A stretch of DNA of 64,000 bases from Pseudomonas sp. M47T1 (GCF_000263855.1 NZ_AJWX01000024.1:1-64000), one strand, 5' to 3'; positions 45,708 through 54,699 are shown, counted from the stretch's first letter. Numbers and translations are program-made. The notes: generated by a model from the sequence alone, not told the origin.

Positions 45708-46613
45708 ATGCAATCTAAGAAGTATGTTAGGCACTTGGTGGGCATGGCGCTGATAGCAATCCCTCTGTTTGCTCATGCAGACAATGCGCGGGATTGGCAG
45801 AACCTGCCCACCGATCTGAATATGGTGTTCGGTTATTATAACCGTATCGATACCAATACGCCCATTGATACGTCACTGCCCATCAAGGGGTTGTCACTGG
45901 ATGCCAATCTTTACATCGCGAGATACGCCCGCTCGTTTGCAGTGGACGGACGCAACAGCGCCATTCAGATTCTGCAGCCCTACGCTGACATTTCAGCGTC
46001 ATTCGATAACGCGCGATTTTTTGATGGCACCAAGCACAACGGAGGGATGGCCGATACCCAGGTAGTGCTCGTGCACAACCTCTTTGGCGGCCCAGCTCTG
46101 ACCAAAGAAGAATTCGCCAATTGGACACCCGAAACCTTCCTGAGTGGAGCGTTGTGGATCACGGCACCCACCGGGGACTACGACAAGGATCGTATCATCA
46201 ATATCGGGTCTAATCGGTGGGCGTTCAAGCCTGAACTGGCTTTCGGTACGCCTCTGGGTCCGACCTGGCTCGAATTCAATACGTACGTCTCGCTGTACGG
46301 AGACAACGATGAATATCAAGGCGACAGCAAACTCGAACAGAAGCCTCTGTATGCCGTCGAAGGGCATTACAGCTACACGATCAATCGTGCGCTTTGGGCA
46401 TCGCTCGATGCTACCTACAACCGAGGCGGCGAAACTAAAATCGATGGCAACTGGCAGGACAATAAACAAGAAAACGCCTTATTGGGTGCCAGCGTAGGAT
46501 TCATGCTTTCTCCCCAGTTTGGAGGCCTGATTGCCTATTCGGACACCGTATCAGAGCGTACAGGTTCTCCCGACGTAAACACGTGGACGTTGCGTCTTCA
46601 ATACGCATGGTAA
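45708..46613 (+). CDS. Phenol MetA degradation-like outer-membrane transporter
   Basis: This 301-residue protein has a Sec signal (LVGMALIAIPLFAHA) and the all-beta layout of the PF13557-type (MetA-pathway phenol degradation) outer-membrane family: an N-terminal DLNMVFGYYNRIDTN, ITAPTGDYDKDRIINIGSNRWAFKPELAF and a final DVNTWTLRLQYAW with C-terminal aromatic residue. These proteins are thought to help hydrophobic compounds cross the outer membrane. AGGAG lies 7 bases before the ATG. It sits between two DUF1254 proteins on the same strand with 26-52-base gaps. Confidence 0.82.
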   Translation: MQSKKYVRHLVGMALIAIPLFAHADNARDWQNLPTDLNMVFGYYNRIDTNTPIDTSLPIKGLSLDANLYIARYARSFAVDGRNSAIQILQPYADISASFDNARFFDGTKHNGGMADTQVVLVHNLFGGPALTKEEFANWTPETFLSGALWITAPTGDYDKDRIINIGSNRWAFKPELAFGTPLGPTWLEFNTYVSLYGDNDEYQGDSKLEQKPLYAVEGHYSYTINRALWASLDATYNRGGETKIDGNWQDNKQENALLGASVGFMLSPQFGGLIAYSDTVSERTGSPDVNTWTLRLQYAW

Positions 46614-46665
46614 TGCGAGTAACGCTTCAATCAACGTTCCGGCCTCTAACTTGGAAGTTATAAAA

Positions 46666-47703
46666 ATGCAAAACATCTCAGTACGTGTAGCTTCTGTCTT
46701 TCTGCTTGTCGGCATTTCTTGGTCAGTGAACGCTGAAGATGCCGCCGAAGCATCGGCGGTCAAACCGGTGACGGTTGATAATTTCGTCCGAGCAGAATCG
46801 GATCTTTATATTAACTCTCTGTTCAAGCAGGGAGGGCTTGGCAAGATGCTGCATCGCAGGGAGCTGGCATCGATTGACCACCAAACGGTTGTCCGGTTGA
46901 ACAGGGATACGATGTACTCCTCCGGGGTATTCGATCTTGATGCGGGGCCGGTGACTATCACCTTGCCGGATCCAGGCAAACGGTTCATGGCGATGCAGGT
47001 GATTAACGAAGATCACTATGTGCCGAATGTTTTTTACGGGGCGGGCAAGCATGTGCTAACCCGCGAATCCGTTGGTACTCGCTATGTAGTGACGGCGATC
47101 CGCACCTTAGTCGATCCCAATAATGTGGAAGACGTAAAAAAGGTTCACGCGCTACAGGACGGGATAAAAGTGGAACAGGCCAGTGCGGGCAGCCTCAGTC
47201 TTCCAAAATGGGATGCTGTCAGCCAGAAAAAGGTTCGCGATGCGCTTTTGGTGCTTTCCTCAACCATTCCTGATTTCAAAAAAGCATTCGGAACGCCCGA
47301 GGAGGTTGATCCTATTCGCCATCTTTTAGGTTCGGCCTCCGCATGGGGTGGAAATCCTGATAAAGACGCAACGTATCTCAACGTGACGCCCGAGAAGAAC
47401 GACGGAAAAACCGTTTACCGTCTGACGGTAAAAGATGTACCCGTGGATGGTTTCTGGTCTGTGAGTGTTTATAACGCCCAAGGCTATTACGAAAAGAATA
47501 AGCAGAACGCTTACACCTTGAATAACCTCACTGCGAAGCAAGCACCTGACGGCTCTATTGTGGTTCAGTTCGGCGGATGCGAAGCGAGCATGGCAAATTG
47601 CCTGCCCATAGCCCTAGGCTGGAACTATACCGTTAGGCTCTACCGTCCTCGCGCAGAGATATTGTCTGGTGCTTGGACTTTTCCATCGCCCCAGCCTATG
47701 TGA
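46666..47703 (+). CDS. Exported DUF1254/DUF1214-domain protein, second copy
   Basis: A 345-residue protein with a Sec signal (VRVASVFLLVGISWSVNA). DUF1254-like VDNFVRAESDLYI, NRDTMYSSGVFDLDAGPVT and FMAMQVINEDHYV are followed by the DUF1214-like VDGFWSVSVYNAQGYYEKN and GWNYTVRLYRPRAEILSG ending. It is shorter than the copy at 44281. The start is ATG 46666 with GGAAG 8 bases upstream; TTG 46651 is the ribosome site itself. It closes the cassette and is followed by a terminator. Confidence 0.85.
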   Translation: MQNISVRVASVFLLVGISWSVNAEDAAEASAVKPVTVDNFVRAESDLYINSLFKQGGLGKMLHRRELASIDHQTVVRLNRDTMYSSGVFDLDAGPVTITLPDPGKRFMAMQVINEDHYVPNVFYGAGKHVLTRESVGTRYVVTAIRTLVDPNNVEDVKKVHALQDGIKVEQASAGSLSLPKWDAVSQKKVRDALLVLSSTIPDFKKAFGTPEEVDPIRHLLGSASAWGGNPDKDATYLNVTPEKNDGKTVYRLTVKDVPVDGFWSVSVYNAQGYYEKNKQNAYTLNNLTAKQAPDGSIVVQFGGCEASMANCLPIALGWNYTVRLYRPRAEILSGAWTFPSPQPM

Positions 47704-47826
47704 GTGAAGCGTGAGCAGATGCGGAATTGAATGTATACGGCTATCAAAACGCTTAAGCCTTCGAAAGAGAAGGCATGGCGCCGCGACCTTTGAGTTTTGG
47801 TTAATCGAGTGATTTGTGTTTGAGAT

Positions 47827-47851
47827 AAGGGCCTTTGAGGGCCCCTTTTTT
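47827..47851 (+). terminator. Rho-independent terminator of the DUF1254 cassette
   Basis: AAGGGCC, a short TTTGA loop region and GGCCCCTT pair with one bulged C, followed directly by six T. It lies 124 bases after the stop of the last DUF1254 gene. Confidence 0.7.
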
Positions 47852-48203
47852 GCCCGACATTCTGGACGCACGCTTTCCCAATGCTTCCTTTAGTTATGTC
47901 GTCAACACCTATGAGGAGTGGCGAATGCTTGTACGTTGTCAGCCGACGCATTCGCCGTTTGGCAGAGTGCACATCAGCAGGGCATATGAGTTTCATGAGA
48001 GGTACATCGACAGCCAAATGCGATAGCCAGCCGCATCAGGCGACCTCAAATAAGCCGTTGGCTTTTCAAGGGCGGCGAGCGTCGCATATGGCAGGTGGTC
48101 GCAGGTCAATGTGTAGGTGGATCATGCCAACGACCATATACTGCAACGTAGCGCCTACGTCCTGAGGTTTACTACGGCACTGTTGATAACTGACGACGTT
48201 GAC

Positions 48204-48226
48204 CAAAACCGGGATGCCCGGTTTTG
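48204..48226. terminator. Bidirectional terminator-like hairpin
   Basis: CAAAACCGGG and CCCGGTTTTG are perfect 10-bp arms with an ATG loop, giving A-rich and T-rich ends on both strands. This form is common for bidirectional terminators in Pseudomonas. No gene ends immediately beside it. Confidence 0.6.
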
Positions 48227-48400
48227 TAGGGGCAAGTCCAATCTACGGAATTGCGCTAACGTTGCCGCAGCTTGGTTTAACCGTTTCTGTCCAAGCCGAA
48301 ACCTAATTCGACTCACCCTTCTGCGTAGTAACCCAATTCCCGCCCGCGCTGGCTACTCGCAAAAAGCATCCGCGCATTATCTGAAACACCGCAGCGCGCT

Positions 48401-48428
48401 TTCGCGGGTAGAACCCGCTCCCACACAC
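48401..48428. repeat. REP-like element
   Basis: TTCGCGGGTAGAACCCGCTC followed by CCACACA has the small imperfect palindrome and flanking CTCCCACA of Pseudomonas REP sequences (reverse strand: TGTGGGAGCGGGTTC). A second REP-like copy is at 50529-50552. Confidence 0.65.
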
Positions 48429-48712
48429 GCCAGGCCGGTAACTGCTTCACAGTGGGCCACGCGCTCAGGCAGGCCGCCCCCACCGCAATCGATCCCGTGC
48501 ATCCGACAGGTCAGCTTCGAGGTCGTAATGCCACAACCAATCAAACCGCTCCGCCGACGTCCTAGCCATCAGGTCCTCATCACCTTGGGGCCGAGCAATC
48601 ACTTGTGCATTTGGCCCTGCGACTAATAGCCACCCCATGAAGAATCGTTTCAGCTGTACTTTTGTAACATTCTCGACGTAGTTTTAACGCATACCGCTGA
48701 GGAGGCGCGATG

Positions 48713-48916
48713 ATGATTCCACGTCCCAAACACCAGGCGAGCGCGTTACGCCCCATCAGCGACGACCAACGACGCGCCCTGGCAAGGTGGGTCACCGAGT
48801 CCCATTGCGCGCCCAAAGCAGACCGCACGGCGGTCATGATGCTCCAGGGACGCTACCCGGCTGGCTTGCTGACCCCCGATGAAATAAGCGCCCTGATCGA
48901 TTCGTTGTCGCTGTAG
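48713..48916 (+). CDS. Small conserved-looking hypothetical protein
   Basis: A 67-residue soluble protein: MIPRPKHQASALRPISDDQRRALARWVTES, then APKADRTAVMMLQGRYPAGLLTPDEISALIDSLSL. Family not recognised; the end suggests a short helix-loop-helix. A strong GAGGAGG-like site at 48699-48705 precedes two ATGs; 48713 has the better 7-base spacing. Nothing links it functionally to the downstream MFS gene. Confidence 0.55.
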   Translation: MIPRPKHQASALRPISDDQRRALARWVTESHCAPKADRTAVMMLQGRYPAGLLTPDEISALIDSLSL

Positions 48917-49248
48917 CTGGGCGTGTTCGTTAGGCTCTGTACGAAATGCGTCCCAGCTCGGCCATGCCGCGTTGCAGCTGCAGGGTGGTGCATCTACGAA
49001 GGTAAATAGAGAGTGATCAGCGGGCCTGCCAATTGCCCAGCCGCCCCTTCGCGCCGCGACAAAACGTCCCACCCCCCGCCTGCTATCCCCCTGCACGCCA
49101 GACGGCACTAGCCAAACGCCAAAAAACCCCTAGAATCTGCGCGCCCGCCGCACCTGGCGGCCGCGTACTAAAGCCTTTTGCGCCGCCTGATCATCCCGCC
49201 AGCAGCCCATCGCCACGTCGCGTCAGTGTATTCACACCCGAGGTTTCA
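48917..49248. other. Intergenic region with dispersed repeat
   Basis: It contains the repeat at 48930-48966 (listed separately). A short GAGG ribosome site precedes the MFS start at 49249. The rest is GC-rich with no recognisable gene; frames here (for example 49033-49248) are unconvincing extensions of the MFS gene. Confidence 0.4.
48930..48966. repeat. Dispersed 37-bp repeat, copy A
   Basis: TTAGGCTCTGTACGAAATGC at 48930-48949 continues to GCCATG at 48966. Copy B at 56409-56445 is identical except for one base (G/A at the 21st position). It resembles the TTAGGCTCTGTACGAAA ends I recall from some Pseudomonas insertion sequences, but no transposase is present, so it may be an insertion scar or a non-autonomous repeat. 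Confidence 0.6.
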
Positions 49249-50526
49249 ATGTCTCCACAACTCCTGGCCATGGCGCTGGCGCCTTTGCTTGGGCTGTTTA
49301 TCGTCAGCATGGGCAATGGCCTGCTGTCGTCCATCACCACCCTGCGTCTCGACGCTGCGGGGGCGTCTGCCCTGCAAATCGGTTGGGTGTCGTCTGCCTA
49401 TTTCATCGGCCTGGCCCTGGGCTCGTTTTTCAATGACCGGCTGATTCTGCGCATCGGCCATATCCGCGCCTACAGCTGCTTCGCCTCGGTGATCGCCGCC
49501 ACCGTGCTGTTGCAGGGGCTGGGCAGCGACATCAGTGCCTGGTTCGTGCTGCGCCTGATCAATGGCTGGGCGTGCGTGGGCGTGTACTTGGTGATCGAGA
49601 GCTGGCTGTTGCTGGCCTCGGACCCGAAAGCGCGCGGTCGCGTGCTGGCGGTGTACATGATTGCGCTGTACGGGTCGGGCATGTTCGGGCAGGCGGCCAT
49701 TGGGCTGGTGTCGGGGCTGGGTGACAGCGCGCCGTTTTTGATCGCGGGCATGCTGGCCTCGCTGTCGGTGATGCCGGTGGTGATGATTCCCCGCGTCACG
49801 CCGCTGGTGGAACGGGTGGAGGCCTTGAGCCCGCGGCAATTGCTGCGTGTCACGCCCACGGGCGTGATGGGCTGCTTTGGTTCCGGGGTCGCCATCGCGG
49901 CGGTCTATACCTTGCTGCCGCTGTACTTGCAGCATCGCGGCATGGACCTGAGCCAGGTGGGGCAGATGATGGCCTGCGTGATCCTGGGCGCCATGGTGCT
50001 GCAATACCCTGTGGGGCGCTGGTCCGACCGTCAGGACCGCCAATGGGTGTTAATGGTGTTGTGCGCGGGGTGCCTGGCGCTGTCGGTGGGCATTATCGTG
50101 CTGCCGGTGTCCGGCTGGCTGCTGGCCGTGGCGTTGTTTCTACTGGGGGGCGGGATTTTCGCGATTTACCCGGTGGCGGTCAGCCACTCGGCCGATCGGG
50201 CACCGGCCGGCGCCGTGGTGCCGATGATTCAAGGGTTGTTGCTGATCAACTCCATCGGCTCGGCGCTGAGCCCGATGACGGTGGGTCAGTTGATGGCCAA
50301 GGTCGGCGACAACGGGCTGTTCTGGGCATTCGCCCTGCTCAATGCGCTGATGGTGGCCTGGTTCGCCTGGCGCCGCACCCAACGCGCCGCGCCGGAAAGT
50401 GCCGCGCCCTTCGCGGCAGCGGCGCAGATGTCGCCGACCGGGGTGGAGTTGCGAGTCACGGAGGATTTGCAGGCAGCAATGGATGAAGCCAGCGACGCTG
50501 CTGAAGGCAACGCCCAAGCGGCGTGA
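49249..50526 (+). CDS. MFS transporter (YcaD-like)
   Basis: A 425-residue twelve-helix permease: FIVSMGNGLLSSITTLRLD in helix 1, AASALQ-like GASALQIGWVSSAYFIGLALGS in helix 2, WACVGVYLVIESWLLL in helix 5, and YPVGRWSDRQDRQWVLM before helix 8. This pattern, with ES in helix 5, is that of the YcaD group of MFS proteins, whose substrates are unknown. ATG 49249 has GAGG upstream; earlier in-frame codons from 49033 encode unlikely sequence. The C-terminal 45 residues are a soluble Ala/Glu-rich tail. Confidence 0.85.
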   Translation: MSPQLLAMALAPLLGLFIVSMGNGLLSSITTLRLDAAGASALQIGWVSSAYFIGLALGSFFNDRLILRIGHIRAYSCFASVIAATVLLQGLGSDISAWFVLRLINGWACVGVYLVIESWLLLASDPKARGRVLAVYMIALYGSGMFGQAAIGLVSGLGDSAPFLIAGMLASLSVMPVVMIPRVTPLVERVEALSPRQLLRVTPTGVMGCFGSGVAIAAVYTLLPLYLQHRGMDLSQVGQMMACVILGAMVLQYPVGRWSDRQDRQWVLMVLCAGCLALSVGIIVLPVSGWLLAVALFLLGGGIFAIYPVAVSHSADRAPAGAVVPMIQGLLLINSIGSALSPMTVGQLMAKVGDNGLFWAFALLNALMVAWFAWRRTQRAAPESAAPFAAAAQMSPTGVELRVTEDLQAAMDEASDAAEGNAQAA

Positions 50527-50528
50527 AG

Positions 50529-50552
50529 TGTGGGAGCTGGCTTGCCAGCGAG
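50529..50552. repeat. REP element
   Basis: GTGTGGGAGCTGGCTTGCCA followed by GCGA is the canonical P. fluorescens-type REP core (palindrome CTGGCTTGCCAG with flanking GTGGGAG). It lies between the convergent MFS and ABC transporter genes. A longer arm pairing GCGAG with CTCGC downstream (to about 50,571) may form a bidirectional terminator. Confidence 0.75.
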
Positions 50553-50589
50553 ATTTTCAACGCAAAACCTCGCTGACACGCCCTCCTCG

Positions 50590-52449
50590 CTACTCCGCTA
50601 CCTCCATCACGCCCTGGTCCTCGCCCAGAAACCCGCCACTCTGATGCTGCCACAAGCGTGCATACGTGCCGTTTTTGGCCAGCAGATCCGCATGAGTGCC
50701 TTGCTCGATAATCTGCCCCTCATCCATCACGATCAGCCGGTCCATCGCCGCGATGGTGGAGAGGCGGTGAGCAATGGCAATCACTGTCTTGCCCTGCATC
50801 ATCTCATCCAGGCTTTCCTGAATCGCCACTTCCACCTCGGAGTCCAGTGCGCTGGTGGCCTCGTCCAGCAGCAGAATCGGCGCGTTCTTGAGCATCACCC
50901 GGGCGATGGCGATGCGTTGGCGCTGGCCGCCCGACAGCTTGATGCCACGCTCCCCCACCAGGGTGTCGTAGCCTGAATGGCCGTCCCGGTCACTGAGCTG
51001 GTTGATGAAGCCGTCCGCTTGGGCGTTGGCCGCCGCGCGGCGGATTTGCGCGTCGGTGGCGTCGGGCCGGCCGTAGGCGATGTTGTCACGGATGGAACGA
51101 TGCAGCAGCGAGGTGTCCTGGGTCACCATGCCCACGGCGCTGCGCAGGCTGTCCTGGCTGACCTCGGCGATGTTCTGCCCATCGATGCGGATCACACCAT
51201 TGTCCACGTCGTAGAAACGCAACAGCAGGTTGATCAGGGTGGATTTGCCTGCGCCCGAACGGCCTACCAGGCCAACTTTTTCGCCGGCGCGGATGTGCAG
51301 GGTCAAGCCATTGAGCACCTGGCGTTCACCGTTGTAGTTGAAGTCCACGTTGTCGAACGAGACCGCGCCGCCGGTGGTGGTCAGCGTGCCGGCACCCTCC
51401 ACATCCTGCACTTTGGGGCCGCGCGTCAAGGTGGCCATGCCGTCCTGCACGGTGCCGATGTTTTCGAACAGGGACGTCATCTGCCACATGATCCAGTGCG
51501 ACATGCCATTGATGCGCAGCGCCATGGCGGTGATCGCCGCGACGGCGCCAGTGCCCACCTGGCCCTGATGCCACAGCCACAGGGCGTAGCCGCCTGCACC
51601 CAGGATGAGCGCGACCACCAGCGCCTGGTTGACGATTTCAAATTGGCTGACCAGGCGCATCTGCCGAAAACCGGTGTGCTTGAAGTCCTCCATCGCCGCG
51701 CGCGCAAATTGCGCTTCACGCTTGGAGTGCGAGAACAGCTTTACCGTGGTGATATTGGTGTAGGCGTCCGAGATCCGGCCGGTCATGGATGACCGGGCAT
51801 TGGCCTGCTCCTGGCCGACCTGGCCCAGACGGGGCACGAAATACAGCATGGCCAGGCCGAACAACACAATCCAGGCCATGAAAGGCAGCATCAGCTTGAG
51901 ATCGAAGGCACCGGCCAGGGCGATGATGGCGATGAAATACACGCCAATGCCCGGAATGATCTCGATCACGGTGAACAGCACGTCGCGCACCGCCAGGGCC
52001 GTCTGCATCACCTTGGTGGTGACCCGGCCAGAGAACTCATCGGAGAAAAACGACAGGCTTTGCCGCAGCATCAGCCGGTGGAAGTCCCAGCGCAGCCGCA
52101 ACGGCAAGTTGATCGCCAGCACTTGGTGCTGAACCATGGTGCGCAGCGCCACCAGGCCAACGCTGGCCAGCAGCACCAGGCCGATGGCCCAGAGCATGTG
52201 GCGCTCTTGCTGGCCGCCATCGGCGCCGGCTTGCCACGTCGACAGCAGGTCCACCACTTGCCCCAGGAACGAGAACAGCCATGCCTCGTATATCGACACG
52301 CCCGCACTCAGCAGCGCCAGCGCCAGCACGTAGCCACGGGCGCCGCGCGTGCACGCCCAGATGAACCGCGCCAAGCCGTCAGGGGGTGGTGGCAGCTCAT
52401 CCGGGGGAAACGGGTCGAGCCTTTTTTCGAGCATGCGAAGCACAGACAT
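50590..52449 (-). CDS. ABC transporter, fused permease and ATPase (MsbA/multidrug type)
   Basis: A 619-residue half-transporter that should work as a homodimer. Six membrane segments span residues about 25-320; the nucleotide-binding domain follows with Walker A GRSGAGKST, Q-loop near VTQDTSLL, signature LSGGQRQRIAIAR, Walker B ILLLDEATSALD and the switch His in IAHRLST. It is of the lipid/drug-export type. Candidate starts are 52461, 52449 and 52434; MSVLRMLEKRLDPF (52449) is chosen by family length. Upstream frame to 52581 is noise. Confidence 0.88.
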   Translation of the reverse strand: MSVLRMLEKRLDPFPPDELPPPPDGLARFIWACTRGARGYVLALALLSAGVSIYEAWLFSFLGQVVDLLSTWQAGADGGQQERHMLWAIGLVLLASVGLVALRTMVQHQVLAINLPLRLRWDFHRLMLRQSLSFFSDEFSGRVTTKVMQTALAVRDVLFTVIEIIPGIGVYFIAIIALAGAFDLKLMLPFMAWIVLFGLAMLYFVPRLGQVGQEQANARSSMTGRISDAYTNITTVKLFSHSKREAQFARAAMEDFKHTGFRQMRLVSQFEIVNQALVVALILGAGGYALWLWHQGQVGTGAVAAITAMALRINGMSHWIMWQMTSLFENIGTVQDGMATLTRGPKVQDVEGAGTLTTTGGAVSFDNVDFNYNGERQVLNGLTLHIRAGEKVGLVGRSGAGKSTLINLLLRFYDVDNGVIRIDGQNIAEVSQDSLRSAVGMVTQDTSLLHRSIRDNIAYGRPDATDAQIRRAAANAQADGFINQLSDRDGHSGYDTLVGERGIKLSGGQRQRIAIARVMLKNAPILLLDEATSALDSEVEVAIQESLDEMMQGKTVIAIAHRLSTIAAMDRLIVMDEGQIIEQGTHADLLAKNGTYARLWQHQSGGFLGEDQGVMEVAE

Positions 52450-52657
52450 CTCCAAAATCATCCTGTATAGGGTGATTTTGCCACCGAACACTGGCGCAGT
52501 GTGCAAAGCAATGCCTGATTCACAGTAGCAACTGCCGCCAGGCTGCGAAGGCCCGCACCGCGGGCCCGCGATCGCCCCCACCGCCCAAGGTCCTGCGGAC
52601 TTCTGCGCAGCCTGACGGCAGCTCCTGCCAGGGTGATCGGTGTAGTCGCAAACCGTT

Positions 52658-52906
52658 CTAGCGACGCAGCAGGCGGCTCAGCACCAGCAGTGCGGCGGCG
52701 CCAATGGCGAGGGCGGCGACGGGTTTTTCCTTGATAAAGGTAGACACGTTATCCAGTGCATCCCCATAAGTCTTGGTCAGTTGGCCAGACGCCTGGTGCC
52801 CTGCCCCTTCGGCTTCCAGCGTCGAGTCGCCCAGCAGGCGGCCTACCGCGCTCTGAGCCTTGCCGGCAGCCTGTTCTGCAACACCTTCGATCTGTTCACG
52901 CTTCAT
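52658..52906 (-). CDS. CsbD-family stress protein with C-terminal membrane segment
   Basis: An 82-residue protein beginning MKREQIEGVAEQAAGKAQSAVG, the CsbD signature, with a second repeat-like ASGQLTKTYGDALDNV. It ends in a hydrophobic VAALAIGAAALLVLSRLLRR, resembling DUF883 anchors. CsbD proteins are small hydrophilic general-stress proteins of unknown mechanism. A run of As and a hairpin lie just upstream of the gene. Confidence 0.85.
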   Translation of the reverse strand: MKREQIEGVAEQAAGKAQSAVGRLLGDSTLEAEGAGHQASGQLTKTYGDALDNVSTFIKEKPVAALAIGAAALLVLSRLLRR

Positions 52907-52938
52907 GATTAACCGACCTTATTTACCAGTGGACAGCT

Positions 52939-52972
52939 AAAAAAGCCTGGCCGGCCAACCGGCCGGGGGCTT
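52939..52972 (-). terminator. Rho-independent terminator, minus orientation
   Basis: Read on the minus strand: AGCC, CCC, GGCCGG, loop TTGG, CCGGCC, A, GGCT, then six T. The stem has 10 pairs with one internal bulge. It is the probable end of the transcript from the thymidylate-kinase-like gene (ends 53161), and isolates it from csbD. Confidence 0.6.
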
Positions 52973-53160
52973 GCTGCACTGTGTTAGTCAGACGGGCGAC
53001 ACACATAGTTCAAGGCAAAATCGGCTTTGCCATCTCCGACGTAGCCGACCAGCCCATCCGTTGGCGATGGCCTCCTGGGTGGCTTTCTCAGTTAACCGGT
53101 TACCTGGCCGGGCGCGGGGAAAAAAAGCGGCCCTGTGCCGCGCAGCAATCTGGAGCAGCA

Positions 53161-53757
53161 TCAAAGCACCCGATATATCTCGGCCACTACCTGCATCGTC
53201 GCCTCTTCAACCGTGCGCTCATTGCGGCACAACACCCAACCGTTATCCGCCACCGCCCGCTCGAACGCCTCGGTACAGGCAACTTGCTCTTGCTGATTGA
53301 GAATGACCGTACTCCCCAAACCACGCGATCGCGCTGCAGCCCGTGCCCATGAGGTGTCAGGGTCGGTGACCACCCCCACATGCAGGTCCGGCACGCGCAC
53401 GTTGCGCTCAAGGTTCAACTGGAGAATGTCTGCAAACGGGACCAGCCGGCGAAACGCTGCGTCGGACGGGTACCAACGATCGATCAGGATGATGCTGCCC
53501 GCAGGCTGCCTGGGCAGCACCTGCTCGGAGATCCAGGCGCGGCTGTCGGCAAGGCGCTCGCACACCTGCCACTCCAACTCACGACTGGGGTTTCTGGCGA
53601 GCTGATTGACCAGGGCCATGGTATCGCCCCGATAAGGGTCGCTTTTCTTCTCGCACAGCCGGATGACTTTGTTGCCGTCAGCCCTCAGTACTTTCGTGAC
53701 GGTTTCCAGCAAAGTGGTCTTGCCGGTCCCCTTGGGACCATCTAGAGAAATAAACAA
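53161..53757 (-). CDS. Thymidylate kinase-like P-loop kinase
   Basis: A 198-residue nucleoside-monophosphate kinase-fold protein: P-loop DGPKGTGKTT at residues 6-15, the DRW/YPSD motif (ILIDRWYPSDAAF) equivalent to the dTMP kinase DR motif, and SRGLGSTVILN in the lid region. It starts at TTG 53757, since a TAA lies four codons upstream and no ATG is near; AAGG is 8 bases before. It is probably not the essential Tmk, as it lacks the usual neighbours (holB) and the FEGxDGAGKTT start. It may phosphorylate another nucleotide. It stands alone. Confidence 0.75.
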   Translation of the reverse strand: MFISLDGPKGTGKTTLLETVTKVLRADGNKVIRLCEKKSDPYRGDTMALVNQLARNPSRELEWQVCERLADSRAWISEQVLPRQPAGSIILIDRWYPSDAAFRRLVPFADILQLNLERNVRVPDLHVGVVTDPDTSWARAAARSRGLGSTVILNQQEQVACTEAFERAVADNGWVLCRNERTVEEATMQVVAEIYRVL

Positions 53758-53969
53758 CGGGCGGCCTTAACTCGGGGAGTCTATGGCGCAGAGCGTACCA
53801 TCGTTAGGGCTGGAGCCACTGAGAGAAAAAGACGCAACCACTCACTCCCGTCGGTATCAATGCCCGCCAGAATCTCGGACGGGTTATGACAATGCCCCTT
53901 GCCCGTCGTGGCCGGTGACGCCGAGGTTCCTGTCTGCGTCAGCGCCGCCTTCGCCCGGCCGACAGAGGT

Positions 53970-53987
53970 GGAGTACATCCGTACTCC
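53970..53987. repeat. Small palindrome GGAGTAC-N4-GTACTCC
   Basis: Perfect 7-bp arms with ATCC loop lie 14 bases from the end of the PfpI-like gene. A close variant (GAGTAC-CTGC-GTACTC) occurs at 56594-56609, upstream of poxB. They could be a repeated operator or a small mobile-type repeat. Confidence 0.55.
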
Positions 53988-54000
53988 TTGGATTTAAAGC

Positions 54001-54678
54001 TCAGGCAAGTTGCTTCAACAACGCCTTGGCCACCGCTTCCGAACTGCCCGGGTTCTGGCCGGTGATCAGCTTGCCGTCCTCGATCACGAACGACTGCCAG
54101 TCCGGGCCTTTCTCGTACAGGGCACCCAGCGCCTTGAACTCGTCCTCGACCAGGAACGGCACCACATCGGTCAGGCCAACGCCCTCTTCTTCCGAATTGG
54201 TGAAGCCACTCACGCGACGGCCCTTGACCAGCGGCTGGCCATCGGCAGCCTTGACGTGGCGCAGCACGCCAGGGGCGTGGCAGACGAAGGCAATGGGCTT
54301 GCCGGCGCGTTCGAAGGCTTCGATCAGGGCGATGGACACCGGCGATTCAGCCAGGTCCCACAGCGGGCCGTGGCCGCCCGGGTAAAACACGCCGTCGAAG
54401 TCCTGGGCGTGGACGCTGTCCAGTTTAACCGTGCTGGCCAGCGCCTGCTGGGCGGCCGGGTCAGCCTTGAAGCGTTGGGTCAGCTCGGTCTGGAAGTCGG
54501 GCTCGTCGCTTTTAGGGTCCAGCGGTGGCTGGCCGCCAGCGGGCGATGCCAGCACGATGTCGGCGCCGGCGTCCTTGAAGGCGTAATAGGGGGCGGCGAA
54601 CTCTTCCAGCCAGAAACCGGTTTTACGGCCGGTGTTGCCGAGTTGGTCGTGCGAGGTCAAAACCATCAGTACTTTCAT
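54001..54678 (-). CDS. DJ-1/PfpI-family (type 1 glutamine amidotransferase-like) protein
   Basis: A 225-residue protein of the Hsp31/YajL-like branch: KVLMVLTSHD at strand 1, GVFYPGGHGPLWDL, and the nucleophile elbow FVCHAPGVL with the reactive Cys. The size and the FWLEEFAAPYYAFKDAGADI segment match the group often annotated as chaperone/glyoxalase III-like. Such enzymes act on methylglyoxal or damaged proteins. ATG 54678 has GAGGA upstream. It is the second gene after a TetR regulator (21-base gap), which probably represses it. Confidence 0.85.
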   Translation of the reverse strand: MKVLMVLTSHDQLGNTGRKTGFWLEEFAAPYYAFKDAGADIVLASPAGGQPPLDPKSDEPDFQTELTQRFKADPAAQQALASTVKLDSVHAQDFDGVFYPGGHGPLWDLAESPVSIALIEAFERAGKPIAFVCHAPGVLRHVKAADGQPLVKGRRVSGFTNSEEEGVGLTDVVPFLVEDEFKALGALYEKGPDWQSFVIEDGKLITGQNPGSSEAVAKALLKQLA

Positions 54679-54699
54679 TGCCGTTTCCTCAGGGTTCAA

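Larger units (their letters stand above)
47704..48712. other. One-kilobase gene-poor boundary region
   Basis: This stretch separates the accessory genes from the GC-rich backbone. It holds two terminators (47827-47851 and 48204-48226) and a REP-like element (48401-48428). A frame at 47835-48026 (plus) reads LPDILDARFPNASFSYVVNTYEEWRM... and is protein-like, but has no ribosome site and overlaps the terminator; it may be debris of an unknown gene. Nothing else is recognised. Confidence 0.5.

Noticed and set aside
49246-50043. 265-codon His/Gln-rich minus-strand frame over the MFS gene
   Set aside because: The His/Gln/Arg-rich composition is the usual antisense product of a GC-rich membrane protein gene.
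50590-52581. 44-residue extension of the ABC transporter
   Set aside because: The added N-terminus is Gly/Cys-rich with no family match; MSVLRMLEKRLDPF is the usual start.
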